A stretch of 13,735 nucleotides of DNA. Source: Bacillota bacterium. Its GTDB lineage: Bacteria; Bacillota; Clostridia; Christensenellales; Aristaeellaceae. The translations under genes and the position numbers were made by a program. The notes beneath the pieces are model-generated. The model ran no database searches. It was given only the letters and a program-made list of their open reading frames with translations, and was not told where the DNA came from. Numbering within the stretch: the stretch's first letter is position 1; every line of letters begins with the position of its first letter. The stretch spans positions 1 through 13,735 of the forward strand of contig JAEVYX010000072.1 of the NCBI GenBank assembly GCA_023392515.1. Reading direction: 5' to 3'. Shown piece after piece: positions 1-5,536 of this stretch.

Positions 1-22
1 TCAGCAATGATTGAATTTTGCC

Positions 23-28
23 TATAAT
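23..28 (+). promoter_or_regulatory. Possible -10 element upstream of the sigma factor operon
   Basis: A perfect TATAAT lies about 80 bases before the first gene. The matching -35 would fall at the extreme left edge (TCAGCA, 1-6, 16-base spacer), which matches TTGACA at only 3 of 6 positions. Treat it as a candidate housekeeping promoter for the sigma factor operon. No typical ECF-type promoter (AAC ... CGT) was seen in the 111 bases available, so autoregulation by the sigma factor is not supported here. Confidence 0.35.
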
Positions 29-111
29 TTCATGCATATGCGTATGTAACTTTTTTTGTTTTGCTGCGAGTAAATAAATAGATGCTTGATATAGCCGAAG
101 GGGGATGCCGC

Positions 112-645
112 TTGGAGGAAGACAACGAGCTCATGCAAAGGGTACAAGAGGGCGATCGTGAAGCCTTTGAAGCCCTTGTACTTCGCTACCGGGCGGATGC
201 GCTTCGCAAGGCTGTGACTTATGTGAAGGATCCGGTGCTGGCTGAGGACATCGTTCAAGAAACCTTTGCAGATATCTATCTGCACAGGGAATCATACCGG
301 CCGACTTTTTCCTTTCATACTTTTTTATATGCGCTGGTGCGCCATAAGAGCATCGACGCATTGCGCAGGAGAAAACATCTGCCATTGCCCATGGACGATT
401 TGCCGGAAACGGCGCAAACGGACACGCCGGAAAGTGCTTTTATACGCACCAGTCTGTACACAGAACTGGATAGGGCATTGAATACCCTGCATAAGGAACA
501 AAGGCAGATGCTTCTGCTCTATGCCCTGGAGGGAAAGCCCTACAAGGAAATAGCGGTTCGGATGGGCAAAAGCGTAGCTCAGGTGAAAATCACCATTCAC
601 CGTATCCGCAAACAGCTTCATTCGATCAAGGAGGATTGGGAATGA
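112..645 (+). CDS. RNA polymerase sigma-70 factor, ECF subfamily
   Basis: Directs RNA polymerase to a small regulon, usually in response to an envelope or stress signal. The 177-residue product has sigma region 2 at about residues 10-75 (YVKDPVLAEDIVQETFADIY is the region 2.3/2.4 helix) and sigma region 4 at about 118-170 (LLYALEGKPYKEIAVRMGKS is the helix-turn-helix approach). This two-domain layout and length are typical of ECF factors. I prefer the TTG at 112 because AAGGGGG (98-104) lies 7 bases before it. The in-frame ATG at 82 has only AT-rich sequence upstream and would add 10 residues. The stop overlaps the start of the next small membrane-protein gene, as in many ECF/anti-sigma pairs. 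The regulon cannot be told from sequence. Confidence 0.9.
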   Translation: MEEDNELMQRVQEGDREAFEALVLRYRADALRKAVTYVKDPVLAEDIVQETFADIYLHRESYRPTFSFHTFLYALVRHKSIDALRRRKHLPLPMDDLPETAQTDTPESAFIRTSLYTELDRALNTLHKEQRQMLLLYALEGKPYKEIAVRMGKSVAQVKITIHRIRKQLHSIKEDWE

Positions 646-860
646 AATCCGATCAGGAATTTATGCAAAGTGTATGGGAAACAGTGGCACAAAGGCAGCA
701 GCTTGTTTTGGCCGGTGAAAGGCTCCGGTTTTCTCCGGCTCTGGCAGATCATAAAGGGATCAAAGCCGCTATTGCGGGCATGTGCGGGCTAGCCCTGTGG
801 CTTATGCCCCTGGCTTCGGCAGGGGAAGGGCTTCATATTGTATTTTCTAATATGATGTAA
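642..860 (+). CDS. Small membrane protein, candidate anti-sigma factor
   Basis: A 72-residue protein whose ATG overlaps the sigma factor stop (ATGA) and is preceded by AAGGAGG (628-634), so it is almost certainly translated and coupled to it. The N-terminal ~40 residues are charged and predicted cytoplasmic. A hydrophobic stretch at about residues 41-62 (GIKAAIAGMCGLALWLMPLA) could span the membrane once, leaving a very short outer tail. Position and topology suggest an anti-sigma factor, but it is much shorter than usual and lacks the zinc-binding HxxxCxxC motif of ZAS anti-sigma proteins. I do not recognise a family. It could equally be a truncated anti-sigma factor or an unrelated small membrane protein. 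The signal peptidase gene follows 16 bases downstream. Confidence 0.7.
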   Translation: MKSDQEFMQSVWETVAQRQQLVLAGERLRFSPALADHKGIKAAIAGMCGLALWLMPLASAGEGLHIVFSNMM

Positions 861-876
861 TAATAGGAGGGGTATT

Positions 877-1416
877 ATGACAGTCCTTGCACCACAAAAG
901 AAAAAGAAGTCCACCGCCCGCGAAATTCTGGAGTGGGGTGCGGTTATCCTTTGTGCGGTCGCGGCGGCGCTTATCATTCGCAGCCTGGTGTTCGAGCCTG
1001 TGCGGGTTATCGGAAGCTCCATGGCGGAGACGCTCCATGATGGGGAAATCATGTTGGTTACAAAATATGAATACCTGTTGGGAGACCCGAAGCGTTTTGA
1101 TATCGTGATTTGCAATTATCCAAACCGCAGCGAAAATTTTGTGAAAAGAGTTGTAGGCTTGCCGGGAGATACCGTACAAGTCAAGAACGGCACCCTTTAT
1201 GTAAACGGAGAAGCACAGGAGGAAGGGTATATCACCCATGCCCCTAATTATGCCATGGACCCGTATGTGGTGCCGGAAGGGGAGTATTTTGTATTGGGCG
1301 ATAACCGCAGCAACTCCAACGACAGCCACATTCTGGGGTCCATCACCCGCAGCCAGATCAAGGGCCATGTCCGCTCCGTCTTTTTTCCGTTTGATACTAT
1401 GCGCGATATTCGATAA
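877..1416 (+). CDS. lepB: Signal peptidase I (family S26)
   Basis: Membrane-bound serine protease that removes type I signal peptides from exported proteins. The 179-residue product has a basic N-terminus (PQKKKKS), one membrane helix at about residues 20-38, and the family boxes in order: GSSMAETL with catalytic Ser48, NFVKRVVGLPGD with catalytic Lys90, and VLGDNRSNSNDSHILGSI (about 139-156). Length and single N-terminal anchor match the short Gram-positive SipS type. The start is fixed by AGGAGGG (865-871). It is the third gene of the operon with the ECF sigma factor and small membrane protein, with no promoter visible between them, so its level may follow that sigma factor. A strong terminator starts 21 bases after the stop. 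Clostridia often carry several sip paralogues, so it need not be the only one. Confidence 0.95.
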   Translation: MTVLAPQKKKKSTAREILEWGAVILCAVAAALIIRSLVFEPVRVIGSSMAETLHDGEIMLVTKYEYLLGDPKRFDIVICNYPNRSENFVKRVVGLPGDTVQVKNGTLYVNGEAQEEGYITHAPNYAMDPYVVPEGEYFVLGDNRSNSNDSHILGSITRSQIKGHVRSVFFPFDTMRDIR

Positions 1417-1436
1417 CGATATTTGAAGAATAAAAG

Positions 1437-1482
1437 GGCAGCAAAAAAGTGTGGAGGTGTAAGTCCACACTTTTTTGCTGCC
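1437..1482. terminator. Strong bidirectional intrinsic terminator after lepB
   Basis: Perfect inverted repeat with 19-base arms (1437-1455 and 1464-1482) and an 8-base loop. The stem core GTGTGGA/TCCACAC is flanked by A6 on the left and T6 on the right, so an RNA from either strand has a GC stem followed by a U-run. It closes the sigma factor-lepB operon and insulates the downstream phage-type genes. Confidence 0.9.
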
Positions 1483-1504
1483 TATGTTTGGCTTTGGAAA
1501 ACAT

Positions 1505-1532
1505 GGAGGGGAGAAATTGCCTCCTCTTTTTT
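1505..1532 (+). terminator. Weak second terminator-like hairpin
   Basis: GGAGG (1505-1509) can pair with CCTCC (1520-1524) around a 10-base loop, and TCTTTTTT follows at once. The stem is only 5 bp, so this would be a weak back-up to the strong terminator 23 bases upstream, or part of a structured leader for the next gene. Confidence 0.35.
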
Positions 1533-1534
1533 GT

Positions 1535-1567
1535 ACCATAAGGTAGAAGCATAATCTTCCTTATGGT
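1535..1567. repeat. Inverted repeat (13-base arms, one mismatch)
   Basis: The arms 1535-1547 and 1555-1567 pair except for one central T/T mismatch, with a 7-base loop. No U-run follows on either strand, so it is not an obvious terminator. It lies 60 bases before the start codon of the XhlA-like gene and would be in its 5' leader if transcription began upstream. Function unknown. Confidence 0.6.
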
Positions 1568-1626
1568 CATCGCATCATGCCGAGATGGACGTCGGGAAGC
1601 GCTTTAAAAAGACGGGAGGAATCAAT

Positions 1627-1914
1627 ATGGGAGAGATGACGGCTTTCGTGAATATGGCGGCTGGATTATCCGGCGTTCTTTTGGGCTGGCTTGCCTTTGG
1701 CAGAGGCAGACATAAGGATATGACAAATGGGGCCAGACTTCTTGCGCAATTGCAGCTGGACATGGAGTACATAAAGAAAGGGGTGGATGATATTCGGGGC
1801 GAGCAGCGGGCGATGCGCCAGGATTTCGCGGCCTTGGCGGAACGGGTAACGCGAGTGGAAGAATCGGCAAAATCCCTGCGCCACCGGTTTTATGAAAATA
1901 TCAAGCCGTGCTGA
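1627..1914 (+). CDS. XhlA-like phage-type membrane/coiled-coil protein
   Basis: A 95-residue protein: an N-terminal hydrophobic segment at about residues 5-24 (FVNMAAGLSGVLLGWLAF), then a long charged helix predicted to form a coiled coil from about residue 40 (LDMEYIKKGVDDIRGEQ... ERVTRVEESAKSLRHRF). This architecture, and the phrase ERVTRVEES in particular, resemble hemolysin XhlA-type proteins encoded beside holins in prophages of Firmicutes, where they assist cell lysis at the membrane. The assignment rests on my recall of the family. I chose the ATG at 1627 because GGGAGGA (1614-1620) lies 6 bases before it; an ATG at 1585 would add 14 residues without a good binding site. The holin-like gene follows 91 bases later. 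No phage structural gene or amidase is nearby. Confidence 0.65.
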   Translation: MGEMTAFVNMAAGLSGVLLGWLAFGRGRHKDMTNGARLLAQLQLDMEYIKKGVDDIRGEQRAMRQDFAALAERVTRVEESAKSLRHRFYENIKPC

Positions 1915-1966
1915 AAGAAGGGTAAGGCACTTAAATACAATTTTGTTCGATTTTTCATCATCCTGG

Positions 1967-1974
1967 CATACACT
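1967..1974 (+). promoter_or_regulatory. Candidate sigma-E-like -10 box before the holin-like gene
   Basis: CATACACT matches the sporulation mother-cell sigma-E -10 consensus (CATACAnT) exactly and is 31 bases before the holin-like start codon. The -35 region is poor: TCGATTT at 1947-1953, 13-base spacer, matches KMATATT at 4 of 7. A near match to the SpoIIID box (9 of 10, minus strand, 1972-1981) overlaps the expected start region. Both motifs are degenerate, so this is only a hint. Confidence 0.3.
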
Positions 1975-2005
1975 TGTTTGAAGACGACAGAAAGGAGAGG
2001 AGTAT

Positions 2006-2209
2006 ATGCAAACAAAGCAAAGCCGCTGGAGTTCCAGAGCCGCGTGGGCTGCGCTGCTGGGTTTATTGGGCGTGATACTGGGAAATTACGGCCTGTATGA
2101 TTCCTTGGGCATTACGAATCAAACCTGGCAGATACTAGTGGACGGACTGTTGGGTGTTCTGGTGGCCTTTGGTGTTTTGAACAATCCTACCGATCCAAAT
2201 AATTTCTGA
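2006..2209 (+). CDS. Phage holin-like small membrane protein
   Basis: A 67-residue protein with a basic N-terminus (QTKQSRWSSR), two hydrophobic segments at about residues 12-27 (AAWAALLGLLGVILGN) and 43-58 (ILVDGLLGVLVAFGVL), and the C-terminal phrase NNPTDPNNF. This two-helix layout and the ending resemble small phage holins of the phi-LC3-like group common in Clostridia. Holins form membrane lesions that release or activate a cell-wall hydrolase. AAAGGAGAGG (1991-2000) gives a strong ribosome site 5 bases before the ATG. It pairs with the XhlA-like gene upstream, but no endolysin is encoded next to it, so the pair is either a prophage remnant or has been taken over for a host role such as programmed lysis or protein release. 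Confidence 0.75.
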   Translation: MQTKQSRWSSRAAWAALLGLLGVILGNYGLYDSLGITNQTWQILVDGLLGVLVAFGVLNNPTDPNNF

Positions 2210-2287
2210 CGAAGGAAAATTGTCAAACCATTTTTGAAAAAAAGTTTTCTCCGAACTGGATTCTTGAATCATGATTTGGCATGTTGT

Positions 2288-2318
2288 GGCGCGTACCGTT
2301 TATGCAGCGGTACGCGCC
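2288..2318. repeat. Perfect hairpin 1 of a tandem pair
   Basis: 11-bp perfect GC-rich stem (GGCGCGTACCG, 2288-2298, with 2308-2318) and a 9-base loop. No U-run follows on either strand, so it is not a standard intrinsic terminator, although it could slow or stabilise transcripts from the holin-like gene. The sequence differs from hairpin 2, so this is not a repeat of one unit. Confidence 0.8.
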
Positions 2319-2326
2319 GGGGGAAA

Positions 2327-2363
2327 GGCGTTATCCGGCAAGTTCAGCTTGCCGGATAACGCC
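2327..2363. repeat. Perfect hairpin 2 of a tandem pair
   Basis: 16-bp perfect stem (GGCGTTATCCGGCAAG, 2327-2342, with 2348-2363) and a 5-base loop TTCAG, only 8 bases after hairpin 1. No U-run follows. Such stability without a U-tract fits an RNA-stabilising 3' structure, a palindromic repeat element or a protein-binding site better than a typical terminator. Confidence 0.85.
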
Positions 2364-2492
2364 ATATTCTGTTATGATGGTTTTGTATTTGCAATGATTT
2401 TTCTGATCCGAGGCATGCCGGCTCCCCCTTCATGTATAGAGACAAGGATAAAGTCACTCAACTGTATGTAGCGCCGGATTTATGTATGCTAT

Positions 2493-2520
2493 TTGCTTTC
2501 ATTTTTTAAAATGGTATAAC
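2493..2520 (+). promoter_or_regulatory. Housekeeping promoter for the GNAT gene
   Basis: TTGCTT (2493-2498) and TATAAC (2515-2520) separated by 16 bases, in AT-rich sequence, about 80 bases before the GNAT start codon. Confidence 0.55.
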
Positions 2521-2599
2521 CTTAAAGGGATAACAACTTCTCACTACATATAAAAAGTCGAAGCATAAAAATGCCAAGGGGCTAAAGAAGGGGAATATC

Positions 2600-3307
2600 A
2601 TGGTACAGGAAGCGTTGAACTATTTGAGCAAGGATCGGTTGCTGCATATTGATATGCTGGAACCTATCCAACTGAGAACTGCGGAGGTGCTGCATGCCGG
2701 AGAAGAGGGCGTGCTTCTTTATCATGCCCACAGCGGTGCGTATATGATAAGTGGGGTTTGTGAGGATATCGTAAAAAGCCTATACAAGAAAATACCCTCA
2801 AGTGAAAAAGTGCAAATGGTGGTACTGCATCAGCCCTTTTGTGAACAGGAGATCGCGGAGCAATTTCAACTTACCGGGCATATGCCCTGCCATCAGGCTG
2901 CATATTTAGCAAAAACCCCTTTGCCAATACCTTACGGAAACATTCGTGTACAGCCACTTGCGGAGACGGATTTACCTTTTGTGGTCAAGCATTACACCCA
3001 TATTGCAGATGTAGAGTATATTCGTAGCCGTCTTCGGGCCGGAATGCTGGGGGCCTATGTGGGCGGGGAATTGGCAGGCTTTGTAGGGGTTCACTCCGAA
3101 GGAACTATTGGCATGTTGGAAGTTTTGCCTGCTTTCCGGCGGTTGGGCATTGCATATGTACTGGAAGCTTCCCTTATCAACCGATTTGTTGAGGATGAGA
3201 AAGTGCCATACTGCCAGGTGGAAAAGGGCAATGAGGCATCCCTGGCCTTACAGCGTAAATTGGGCATGACAGTAACGGAAAAAGCCTCAATTGTCTGGCT
3301 GTTTTAG
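2600..3307 (+). CDS. GNAT-family N-acetyltransferase
   Basis: Transfers an acetyl group from acetyl-CoA to an amine; the substrate is not predictable. Of 235 residues, the C-terminal part from about 115 is a GNAT fold: beta strand and GELAGFVGVH (156-165), then motif A, MLEVLPAFRRLGIAYVLEAS (172-191), with the acetyl-CoA pyrophosphate loop RRLGIA, then NEASLALQRKLGM (211-223), the late-helix motif of the FR47-like subgroup. The N-terminal ~110 residues (starting around DMLEPIQLRTAEVLHAGEEG) are an extra domain that I recall preceding GNAT domains in other Clostridia but cannot name. AGAAGGGG (2586-2593) supports the ATG at 2600. The gene is alone in its transcription unit, convergent with the sugar operon, with a 36-base palindrome between them. 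Confidence 0.88.
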   Translation: MVQEALNYLSKDRLLHIDMLEPIQLRTAEVLHAGEEGVLLYHAHSGAYMISGVCEDIVKSLYKKIPSSEKVQMVVLHQPFCEQEIAEQFQLTGHMPCHQAAYLAKTPLPIPYGNIRVQPLAETDLPFVVKHYTHIADVEYIRSRLRAGMLGAYVGGELAGFVGVHSEGTIGMLEVLPAFRRLGIAYVLEASLINRFVEDEKVPYCQVEKGNEASLALQRKLGMTVTEKASIVWLF

Positions 3308-3324
3308 GTTTCTCGACATGCGTT

Positions 3325-3360
3325 GGGGGAGGTATCCTGATCGATCAGGATACCTCCCCC
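3325..3360. terminator. 36-base palindrome between convergent genes
   Basis: Perfect 36-base palindrome (GGGGGAGGTATCCTGATC and its complement) between the ends of the GNAT gene and the sugar-binding protein gene. It can serve both strands as the end of transcription or as a 3' stabilising hairpin. Neither side has a real U-run, so termination is inferred from position and stem strength. Confidence 0.65.
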
Positions 3361-3379
3361 GTGCTTTACCTGTACTATT

Positions 3380-4618
3380 TTACAAAAGATCGGCTTCTTC
3401 CAATTGGGCTTGCAGTTCGTCCAGAGCTTCCTGGGCGGTCATATCATTGGTTTCCAGTGCCTTCAAAATGGCGTCGATCATGCCGGCCACTGCGGCCTGC
3501 TCAATGAGCGCCGGCGGAGCTGCCGCATAATCCATGCTCTCAAACACGGCTTCGCGATTTTCGGGAGGCGTGACTTCCAGGTATTGAGCTAGCTTTTCCT
3601 GATCGGCAATGGTGGGCAATTCCCAGGCCGCATCCAGGCGCAGTTGCACGATGTCCGGATCGCTGCCCATGGCATTGATGAACTTGGCTGCGGCTTCCTT
3701 GTTTTTGCTTTGGGGGGATACGCAGTTCACATTGGCAAAGAAGTGGGTGGCCTTGTTCTTCATGCCCGGTTCCACAGCGATGTCCCAGTTAAACTTGCAT
3801 TTTTCCGTAAAGCTGGGGAAAGCCCAGATGCCGGTGTTGATGGTGGCCAGTTTGCCTTCGCAGAACAGGTCCCAGTCGCCGCGGCCGGCCATGTCTTCCT
3901 GGGTGGGCATTACTTTCATGACGCGAATGCGGTCAATCATGGCCTGCAAAACTTCCACATTTTCCGGGGTGTTCAGGGTGAACTTGGTCATGTCTTCGTT
4001 CAGCAAGCTGCCGCCGTTGGTTTTGGCGGTTTTGAAAAACTCGTTGTACGTAATGGGCTGATAGATGCCCCAGGTATCCTCGCCGCCGGCGGTAACGATT
4101 TTTTGTGCCGCGTCATGCCACTCCGTCCAGGTCCAATCGCTGGTGGGATAGGCAACCCCGGCTTTGTCAAACAGGTCTTTGTTGTAGAACATCACCACGG
4201 TGGAAAAGCTCATGGGCACGGCGTAGAGCTTGCCATCCTTGGAGCAGGCGGCCAGGGTGCCTTCACTGTAAGCATTGCGGTCAGGAATCAAGTCGGTGAT
4301 ATCTGCAACTGCACCGCGAAGCATGTAGGCTAAAAAGTTTTCCATATTTACTTCAAAAACGTCAGGGGGATTGCCACCGGCAATCTGCGTGGCCAATTGG
4401 GTGAAATACTGGTCATAGCCAGTAATCCGCAAATCAATTTTGATGCCGGGGTTTTTGCTTTCAAAGATCTCAATCATTTTGTACAGTGTTTTTTCTTGTG
4501 TGCCGGATCCGGAAAAATGGGCGTAGGTCAGGGTGATAGGTTCATCTGCCAGTGCCATGGCGGGGATAAGGCCCAGGAACAGTGAAAGCGTCAGGATGAT
4601 AGCCAGCGTCTTTTTCAT
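3380..4618 (-). CDS. Sugar ABC transporter substrate-binding protein (CUT1)
   Basis: Captures a sugar outside the cell and delivers it to the two permeases encoded just upstream. The 412-residue product has an N-terminal signal peptide (MKKTLAIILTLSLFLGLIPA, probable cut after ALA at about residue 24), then a family 1 solute-binding fold: ITLTYAHFSGSGTQEKTLYK, FESKNPGIKIDL, QIAGGNPPDVFEVN, DGKLYAVPMSFSTVVMFYNK and a late KEAAAKFINAM. There is no lipobox cysteine in the first 30 residues, unlike most Gram-positive binding proteins, so it looks secreted rather than lipid-anchored. GGAGGAA lies just before the ATG. It is the last gene of the operon, 72 bases after the second permease, with a small hairpin in that gap. 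The ligand is inferred from neighbours to be an alpha-linked gluco-oligosaccharide. Confidence 0.93.
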   Translation of the reverse strand: MKKTLAIILTLSLFLGLIPAMALADEPITLTYAHFSGSGTQEKTLYKMIEIFESKNPGIKIDLRITGYDQYFTQLATQIAGGNPPDVFEVNMENFLAYMLRGAVADITDLIPDRNAYSEGTLAACSKDGKLYAVPMSFSTVVMFYNKDLFDKAGVAYPTSDWTWTEWHDAAQKIVTAGGEDTWGIYQPITYNEFFKTAKTNGGSLLNEDMTKFTLNTPENVEVLQAMIDRIRVMKVMPTQEDMAGRGDWDLFCEGKLATINTGIWAFPSFTEKCKFNWDIAVEPGMKNKATHFFANVNCVSPQSKNKEAAAKFINAMGSDPDIVQLRLDAAWELPTIADQEKLAQYLEVTPPENREAVFESMDYAAAPPALIEQAAVAGMIDAILKALETNDMTAQEALDELQAQLEEADLL

Positions 4619-4648
4619 GGGAGTTCCTCCTCAATAGATTTTTTATAT

Positions 4649-4672
4649 GCAAACGCCTATCCAGCGTTTTGC
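4649..4672 (-). repeat. Small hairpin in the permease to binding-protein gap
   Basis: GCAAACGC (4649-4656) pairs with GCGTTTTGC (4664-4672), with one bulged base and a 7-base loop. It lies 18 bases beyond the stop codon of the second permease. Position suggests an RNA hairpin that protects or processes the operon message so that the binding protein is made in excess, as in other sugar operons; this is inference. Confidence 0.5.
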
Positions 4673-4690
4673 AAACCAGTGATTTTTGTA

Positions 4691-5536
4691 CTATTTCAGG
4701 CCACCAATGGCAATGCCTGCATCCACATGCCGCTGGGTTAGAAGGTATACGGCAAAAATGGGCAGAATGGTCAATACCGCTCCGGCCATCAGCACATGCT
4801 CCTTGCGGTCGTATTGGGTATTCATATTGCCCAGTACCACCTGCAGTGTTTTCTTTTCGTTGCTGCTCAGTACAATGAGCGGCCACAGGTAGGAGTTCCA
4901 CGACCCCATAAAGCTCAGCAGGATCATGGTGGATAAGGTTGGCATCACCATCGGCAAAACAATCCGAAAAAATACCCGCCTTAATGAAGCACCGTCCAAT
5001 AGTGCCGATTCCAGGTATGAATCGTTTACCGTAAGGATAGCCTGACGCATCAGGAATACGCCAAAGGCGTTGGATAGGGAAGGCAGGATTAGGCCCGTAT
5101 AAGTGTCCAACAACCCCAAATACCTTAAAATAATATAGTTGGGGATCATCGTAACCGTACCGGGGATCATCATCGTTGCTAAAAACAGCCCAAACAATTT
5201 GTTGCTGTTCCGGAATGGTATTTTTGCAAATACAAAGGCTGCCATGGATGCGGACAAAACCGATACACCCGTGGACAAAACAGCCAGCAGAAGGCTGTTG
5301 AATGCCGCGCGGGGGAAGGAAAAACCGGCCATATCGAACACCCGCCGGTACCCTTCCAAGCTGGGGTTCTCTGGCAGCCATTGAATCGGCAGGGTGCGAA
5401 TGGCGTTTTCTCCTTTGAATGAAGTGGATACCATCCAGACAAAAGGCATCAGCACCGCCGCAGCAAGCAGGGATATGGCAAGATAAAACAAGGTGGTTTG
5501 CGCCTGGCGTTTGAAATCCTTCGCGCTATGCATCAT
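4691..5536 (-). CDS. CUT1 sugar ABC transporter permease, MalG-like
   Basis: Membrane channel subunit of the sugar importer. The 281-residue product has about six hydrophobic segments (first at 15-36) and the cytoplasmic EAA loop that docks the ATPase: YLESALLDGASLRRVFFRIV ending in LP (174-195). The family-typical ending GIAIGGLK is present. Length and N-terminus match MalG/AraQ-type permeases. AAGGTGGG precedes the ATG at 5536, and the gene overlaps the end of the first permease by 11 bases, implying translational coupling. No ATP-binding subunit is encoded in the operon, so it presumably uses a shared MsmX-type ATPase made elsewhere. Confidence 0.94.
   Translation of the reverse strand: MMHSAKDFKRQAQTTLFYLAISLLAAAVLMPFVWMVSTSFKGENAIRTLPIQWLPENPSLEGYRRVFDMAGFSFPRAAFNSLLLAVLSTGVSVLSASMAAFVFAKIPFRNSNKLFGLFLATMMIPGTVTMIPNYIILRYLGLLDTYTGLILPSLSNAFGVFLMRQAILTVNDSYLESALLDGASLRRVFFRIVLPMVMPTLSTMILLSFMGSWNSYLWPLIVLSSNEKKTLQVVLGNMNTQYDRKEHVLMAGAVLTILPIFAVYLLTQRHVDAGIAIGGLK

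Larger units (their letters stand above)
2210..2599. other. Gene-free region between holin-like and GNAT genes
   Basis: 390 bases without a supportable gene. It holds two perfect hairpins in tandem (2288-2318 and 2327-2363) and a housekeeping-type promoter (2493-2520) for the acetyltransferase gene. The stretch 2365-2490 shows no other structure that I can name. Confidence 0.7.

Noticed and set aside
82..111. Upstream ATG start for the sigma factor
   Set aside because: No ribosome site precedes 82, while AAGGGGG lies 7 bases before the in-frame TTG at 112, which also gives a normal ECF N-terminus.
847..1539. Open frame of 230 codons on the minus strand
   Set aside because: It is antisense to the clear signal peptidase I gene, runs through the terminator and has no family-like sequence.
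1437..2363. Could the several palindromes be a CRISPR array or an integron
   Set aside because: The stems differ in sequence, spacing is irregular and there are no repeated units or associated genes.
2271..2471. 66-codon plus-strand frame
   Set aside because: It runs straight through both perfect hairpins, has no ribosome site and its translation is explained by the repeats.
3644..4333. Long plus-strand frame opposite the binding-protein gene
   Set aside because: Composition artefact antisense to a well-supported solute-binding protein; no start signal.
4542..5381. 279-codon minus-strand frame overlapping permease and binding protein
   Set aside because: Shifted frame over the MalG-like permease; the real frame shows the EAA loop and membrane helices.
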